The position numbers were made by a program, and so were the translations under genes. This document shows positions 58,969 to 64,000 of a DNA stretch of 64,000 nt, one piece after another. The notes under the pieces were generated by a model that was given only the letters and a program-made list of their open reading frames with translations, searched no databases and was not told the origin of the DNA. The stretch covers positions 682,001-746,000 of the forward strand of contig BJKQ01000003.1 in NCBI GenBank assembly GCA_006538405.1, given 5' to 3'. The stretch is from Hansfordia pulvinata. Lineage: Eukaryota; Ascomycota; Sordariomycetes; Xylariales. Positions within the stretch are counted from its first letter, which is position 1, and the number at the start of each line of letters is the position of its first letter.

Positions 58969-60893
58969 GGCGATGCGCAGGCGGGTGGGTGTGAGGGCGG
59001 GACGATCAGATAGATGTGCTACCCGGAGTGGTGGTTCTAGAGCCGAGTCGAGTCGAGAAGTGAAGAGAAGAGCGGCGCTGAGGAACGCAAGCCGCAAAGC
59101 GAGAGCAGAGGGTGGATTTGTAGGCGCTGGTTTTCTTTGACTTCGCTGTTTTGGCCGGCCCGGGGGCGATGATAAGGAAGGCGGCTCACACAGCCAAGAT
59201 TCTTGGCTACCGAGACCAAGGTCCTAGTCTCACCTGGGGTGCAAGAGGCGGTAAAACATGCAATCCAGGCTGGGTCGGGAGAGGGTCCAGCACATGCTTG
59301 GCTTGGCGGGTGTGCGAGTACGTAGCTGTAGCAAAACGGGGAGGGAGAAAAGGACGGCGGGAAAGGAGGTGGGTGGTGGTGGTGATGGAGGGGTTTATTG
59401 GTTTGTTTTATGCAGAGAAGGGAGAGCGTGACAAGGTGAGACCGGGCTATGGTAAAGGGTGACTGACGTTGACTGTGTCTGCTTTGGGGCTGGCGGGACG
59501 AAGCTGCAGACGGCGCGGAGGCCTATGACGACTGGGCGCATATCTGACACCCAGGGCGTGTGTACGCGTACGCGTAGGCTGGAGTATGTACTATGTCGTA
59601 CTTTGAATACTTTGTACGTAAAAACATACCTTACACAACCTGAATGCGTTGTATGTTGGATTACACGTAAGAGTAAGAATCTAGAGCTGCGCCTTTATCT
59701 CTGCGACTCTGCGAGCCGCGCTGGTGTGGGTTGTTCGCCTTGGCTTGAACCAAAAGCAAGACCGCGCGGCTATCCTATCTACCCATCTATCAGGGTGGTG
59801 GTTTGGGTATGTAACGCTCCTCCACTTGCATCTTTTTCACTACCTACGAGCTCATCAAGAAAATACGGCATTACGCGTACCGAGCTCTTGATATTCAACC
59901 TTCAACTTTCCACGCCCTCGCAGCAAGATGGAGACGGACAGGGTTGGGTCCAGTCCACCCCGCACCCCGACCACACCATACACACAATACACTTTGTACC
60001 TACGCGCGTTTGCATCAGCTCACGCGCTCGGCCAATAAACTTAGCTTGGGCATCGCGGGGTGCAGGACGGGGCGTTCGGCTCTGGGGGCATTGTCTCTGC
60101 TTTACTACCTAAGGTACCACTCGTACGAGTACTTGCAGACACCTTCCTTGCTAGTACGTTTCGTGGCGTGGCGTGCCGCCTCAAAGATGAGCCGACAGAG
60201 CCATTCATCGAGGGGCGGGCTGACTGCCCACCTAGTCAGCGCCGTGCTGATGAGGGGGAAGGCCGGAATGATCAGGGGTCAATGGAAATCGCCGGCGCCT
60301 CGTCCCAAAGTTGTGCCGAGACACTTGGATGCGCCAGAGACATGACGAGCCCAACCGCCGCAATGACGATACTTGGGTTGTTATTGTTGTTCATATTTAT
60401 GACCGTAATAACTTGTAAATCATACTACGAGTACTCACCACCTATCAAGAGAGTGCTCGAATTATTATCAGACCGCCCGCGTCATTAGTGTACTCGCATA
60501 GGTACTCGTAGTCCAAGTCCGAACCCACTGATAAGGGAGATTTGGCACTGACAGGTGTGCCCCTCCACAATGTTCAGACCAGACCAGTTGAGATCATGCC
60601 CGCTCTCACATGATGCATATATGTATATGGCATATGCAATTGAAGGGGCCATTCGGGAGAACGAGAAAGCACGGCGGGGCTCGGCTTCGGGGCTACCGGC
60701 GACAAACCCGGCGCTATGGAAGTCAGGTAGGTCGTACGAGTACGTACCTCCGCAGCTGCCGAACCGCCGCAGGTAACCGGGCCACCTCCGCCCCTCCGCC
60801 CCCGCGTCCCCCATCCTCACGGGCATCACACTGCTGGGCTGATCGCGGTCCTGGTGCACCCGCCTCTTTGCCTCCGTCCCTCCCTTCTCACAC
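58969..60893. other. Divergent intergenic region between the His-rich and YCII genes
   Basis: About 1.9 kb with no recognised gene. Four octamer copies cluster near its right end and toward the YCII start (60124, 60426, 60503, 60735). Confidence 0.45.
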
Positions 60894-61769
60894 ATGGCCT
60901 CCCGTATAGCCTCGCTCGCCCGACACCTCAACCACGCCGTCCCCAGACCACAGGCCCTGTCTCTCCGCGCCGCCGCCGCCGCCGCTGCCCCGTCCCCAGC
61001 TTCCGCCATGTCTTCGTCCGCAACCGGTTCCTACGAGGTTCGTATCGCCGGTGCCCCCGCTGTGCACGGCCATGCCTTCATCAGAGAGCTAACCGCAGAG
61101 CCGATATCTTCCAGTGGCTTGTTGTCGTCCCCGACAAGCCCGGCACCCACGAGAAGCGCCTCGAGGTCCGCCCGTGAGTTGCATCCCTCAGCCCCCCCCC
61201 CCCCCCCCCCCCCCCACTCCTCCGGTCTCGGCACGGATAGCCCGGCTGCAGCAGAAAGAGAAAGAGAGAGAGAGAGAGAAAGAAGGAAACAACTCCTTCT
61301 CAGACGCGCCGCTGACAACGGGGAAACGCCGCCGCCGCCGCCGCCGCAGGAAGCACTTTGAGGGGCTCGAGGTGCACAAGCAGTCGGGCAAGATCAAGAC
61401 AGGTGGCGCCATCCTCAACGACAAGCCCGAGGTCGAGGACCCCAAGCAGTTCAGCTTTTACGGCAGCACCGTCACCGTCGTCGCCGACACGCGCCAGGAG
61501 GTCGTCGACCTGCTCAACCAGGACATCTACACAAAGTCGGGCGTCTGGGACGTCGAGAAGGTGAGCCTCGGGCCTCTTTAACCTAACCCCCACCACCCCT
61601 CTCCCCCCCAAAGGCGCGATTTGGTCTTCGCGAATAATGTTGCTCACGATATTGTGATAGGCTCAGATATGGCCCGTAAGTCCCTTGGCCTCCCTCCCTC
61701 TCCCTCTCGAAAGTGATTGGAAAAGCTGACGTTGAATGGCAGGCCAAGATTGCGTTCCGTAACCCTTGA
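60894..61769 (+). CDS. YCII-domain protein with probable mitochondrial presequence
   Basis: Five exons: 60894-61037, 61115-61173, 61350-61560, 61661-61675 and 61743-61769, giving 151 aa. The mature domain reads YEWLVVVPDKPGTHEKRLEV, RPKHFEGLEVHKQSGK, KTGGAILND, FSFYGSTVTVVADT, and GVWDVEKAQIWPAKIAFRNP across the last junctions, a good match to the YciI-related (dimeric alpha/beta barrel) family. The first 38 residues (MASRIASLARHLNHAVPRPQ, then ALSLRAAAAAAAP) are Arg/Ala-rich and lack acids, like a mitochondrial targeting peptide; a second ATG at residue 39 (MSSSATGSYE) could start a cytosolic form. Exon 4 is only 15 bases. Intron 2 holds a ~24-base C run and a GA array. The biochemical role of fungal YCII proteins is not established. 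Confidence 0.88.
61192..61215 (+). repeat. Poly-C run of about 24 bases in an intron of the YCII gene
   Basis: A pure C tract near the 5' end of intron 2, followed 45 bases later by a GA array. Length is approximate. Confidence 0.85.
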
Positions 61770-62492
61770 GATGGCAACGGGGGCTGTTCGATGTATGGGA
61801 CAGCGCAATGCATGCCGTAGACACCAATAGCACACGAAATCACGAATGGCGGTTGCACAAGCAAGCCTAAGTTTTCCAGAGCTCAGACGAGATCGTATCG
61901 AATGAATTCCAGAGAGGGCTCGTCATGTACCTTCCCCACGCCACGTCAAGTGCGAGCGAAGAGCCAAGCGGCAACGTAATGGATTAAAGAGTCGCGCACG
62001 CGGTATTCTCTCGCCATCGCCATGGTGACCGGGACCGGTGATGAACCACTGCGCCACTGACATCTCGTCTATAGACCACCCAAACTCTGCCAGTCGCCAC
62101 TACACCTGTATGGTCTGCGTTTCGTGAATTGCAGACAACCTAGCTAAAGAGCACGCATCATCTCCGTTCCAGCAAAAACCAAAGGAGGGGGAGCGGAGAG
62201 GGGATCTCGGGGGACTGGGGCGGGCAGAAGACGCTGGCGGTCTGCTTGTGCTGATACTGGGCTGGGTGAACGTAAACGGGTTTCTTTATGTATCACGTCC
62301 GCGAGACGTGAAAGGGCACGTATGTACATCATATATGTATACCATCACACCCACAGTTTGACACCATATAGATCAGTGATTCAAAGGGACCTAGAAATCA
62401 GAAACCGAATCAAATACATCAAATGTTCCCTTCCCCATCTCCCCATCTCCCCATCTCCCCCTTCAACCCAGCACCCAGGGTTAGCCACGCGC
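61770..62492. other. 3' intergenic between convergent YCII and dehydroquinase genes
   Basis: No gene seen. A CCCCATCT tandem repeat lies near 62430-62460, shortly beyond the dehydroquinase stop. Confidence 0.45.
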
Positions 62493-62930
62493 TCACAGCC
62501 TCTTGACGGCGTGCTCGACGGCGACCGTGTAACCCGCGACCCCCAAGCCCATGATGACGGCGGCGGCCTTGTCGGACAGGTAGCTGCGGTGGCGGAACTC
62601 CTCGCGGGCGTGCGTGTTGGTGACGTGCAGCTCGACGAAGGGGACGGCCACGGCCAGCAGGGCGTCGCGCAGCGCCACGCTCGTGTGCGTGTACGCCGCC
62701 GCGTTGACGACCACCGCGCCCACCCCTTCCTCCCTGGCCCGGTGCAGCCGGTCCACCAGCGCGCCCTCGTGGTTCGACTGGAAGCTGGCCAGCTCGGCGC
62801 CCAGCGCCGAGGCGGCGGCCGCGCAGTCGCGCTCCACGTCCGCCAGCGTCGTCGTCCCGTACAGGTGCGGCTCGCGCTTGCCCAGCAGGTTGAGGTTGGG
62901 CCCGTTGAGGAGGAGGATCTTCTTGGCCAT
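62493..62930 (-). CDS. qa-2: Type II 3-dehydroquinase (catabolic, quinate pathway)
   Basis: A single exon of 145 aa, the usual length of the type II enzyme. Family residues are in place: [20 protein letters not shown] with Asn12, Arg19 and the catalytic Tyr24; [54 protein letters not shown] with the catalytic His; [18 protein letters not shown]. It catalyses trans-dehydration of 3-dehydroquinate to 3-dehydroshikimate as a dodecamer in the cytosol. In ascomycetes the stand-alone type II enzyme serves quinate catabolism (qa-2/qutE), while the shikimate pathway uses the AROM multidomain protein. The product is the substrate of the dehydratase at 35576-37021. The start is fixed by the conserved [12 protein letters not shown]; upstream in-frame sequence is repeat-derived leader. 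Confidence 0.96.
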   Translation of the reverse strand: MAKKILLLNGPNLNLLGKREPHLYGTTTLADVERDCAAAASALGAELASFQSNHEGALVDRLHRAREEGVGAVVVNAAAYTHTSVALRDALLAVAVPFVELHVTNTHAREEFRHRSYLSDKAAAVIMGLGVAGYTVAVEHAVKRL

Positions 62931-62937
62931 TTGTTTT

Positions 62938-62977
<40 letters not shown>

Positions 62978-62978
62978 T
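62938..62978 (-). repeat. AAAG tetranucleotide array in the leader of the dehydroquinase gene
   Basis: About ten CTTT units on the plus strand end only a few bases before the dehydroquinase start codon, so the mRNA leader would be a purine-rich AAAG tract. Confidence 0.9.
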
Positions 62979-64000
62979 GTTCTTTCTGTCTCTTTCTTTG
63001 GCTCTTTCTTCAAAGTGGTGATGGCGATGGCGATGTCGATGGACGTGGCGGCGTCGAGACTTGGTTGGTGGAGTCGCAAGAGGGGGGAACAGCGGCGTTC
63101 GAGTCAAGTTTCGGGTGGGTGTGAGGAAAGAAAGAGGGCGGTGGGCTTGGTTGATTCCAAAGATGGTTTCAGTATAAGAAGACTCCCGCTTTTATTTGTC
63201 CAACTACACGCGCGAGTATATACGTACGCCGTGACGATGCTAGTAATAATAAAAATAATAATAATAATGATAATAACAACCAGAGAGTGGCTGGCTGTCC
63301 TTTGATCCCAGACACAGACAGACAGACAGCCGAGGACCGGCGTCGGAAGGTGGGGCGGGACCCGGGCGGCGCCCCTCCTCCGCAGCGCAGAACCCCGCGA
63401 CCGACCGACCCGGGCCCGCGCGTGGGAAAGTCTTTACCAGGTTTCGGCGCTCGGGGCTTGATCGTGCGTGCTCTGTGATCCCACTCCCGCAGACATGCAC
63501 AGAAGAGACATGCACAGAAGAAAAGCCGGGGCATATTTCCACTATTACTTGGAGCCAGGAAGTAACCGGCCGCGGGCGGAGTTGGTTGCTGGGCCAGCAC
63601 CTCCAATGCGCTGCGTTAATGACGCAAGCCTTGTGTGAGCGTCTCTCTCTGACAGTGAAAGAGGCAGGTACGATACCCGTTCATTCTCGCCAAAACGGCA
63701 CCGCGCATCATTGGCGCACAAAGATTGATCCCGTGTACTCGTACGATCGGACGGACGTTTCTCGCCCGGCCGGCGCGCCCGGGTAAAGGCTTAAGCGGGG
63801 GTCCCGCGGCGCAGCGCGGCGTGGCGCCATTACCCGGTGCCCGCGCTCGGGGCGACAGGCACGGGGGACGAAAAAAGGGACACTCTATTTCATTTCGTGG
63901 TATTTTTAACGAATCTGGGGTGGAACAGATGGCAACTCCCGTGCAGCTGGGTGGTGTGATGTGTCGAACAGCAACGGCAATTCTCCTGGCTGGCGAATCT
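62979..64000. other. 5' flank of the dehydroquinase gene to window end
   Basis: Contains a TAA/ATA-rich stretch near 63244-63275 and one octamer copy at 63735. No gene was recognised; the promoter of the dehydroquinase gene lies here. Confidence 0.45.

Noticed and set aside
62931..63107. Lys/Arg-rich N-terminal extension of the dehydroquinase
   Set aside because: It derives from the AAAG array and CAC/CGC-rich leader; family members start at the [12 protein letters not shown] position.

Overview
The window is nuclear DNA from a filamentous ascomycete (Pezizomycotina, most likely Sordariomycetes). The genes are GC-rich and carry short GT-AG introns, intergenic spaces are long and full of microsatellites, and the families are typical of such fungi: a FunK1 kinase, a 2EXR protein, Ecm33, a fungal-type F-box protein, quinate-pathway enzymes and a small secreted cysteine-rich protein. 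No prokaryotic, viral or CRISPR features were seen. No rRNA or tRNA gene could be recognised by eye.

Layout, left to right: ATG7, the autophagy E1 (+, 663-2900); a nucleotidyltransferase-fold protein with a polyQ tail (+, 6891-9014, frame broken twice); an MFS sugar-type transporter (-, 10190-12309, frame broken once); a 0.94-kb TA-flanked terminal-inverted-repeat element (13579-14521); an SV2/SVOP-like MFS transporter (+, 15591-17606); a membrane J-domain protein (-, 18389-19588, broken twice); a FunK1 kinase (+, 21277-23100); a 2EXR protein (-, 24493-25575); an F-box protein (+, 29132-31449); a small secreted cysteine-rich protein (+, 34142-34798); 3-dehydroshikimate dehydratase (-, 35576-37021); a DNA-3-methyladenine glycosylase (+, 38015-39426, broken once); a secreted tandem SnoaL/NTF2-like protein (+, 41449-42803, broken once); a 9.6-kb stretch with no recognisable gene (42804-52420); ECM33 (+, 52421-53682); SPF45 splicing factor (-, 55185-57042); an unknown His-rich protein (-, 58466-58968, broken once); a YCII-domain protein (+, 60894-61769); and type II 3-dehydroquinase (-, 62493-62930).

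Most of these are unrelated housekeeping or accessory genes. The clearest functional link is metabolic: the catabolic dehydroquinase and the dehydroshikimate dehydratase catalyse consecutive steps of quinate degradation to protocatechuate, and both lie in this window about 25 kb apart. Two MFS transporters are also present, but their substrates cannot be read from sequence.

Three window-wide signals deserve attention. (1) Eight apparent frameshifts in six genes all have the same sign, one base too few, mostly at short G/C runs. This looks like a systematic assembly error, not eight pseudogenisation events. (2) The octamer TACTCGTA/TACGAGTA recurs about 22 times, always outside the coding exons I recognise and often within the gene-poor stretch. 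(3) The inverted-repeat element has its two ends differing only by transitions. I did not find a clear-cut novel multi-gene system.
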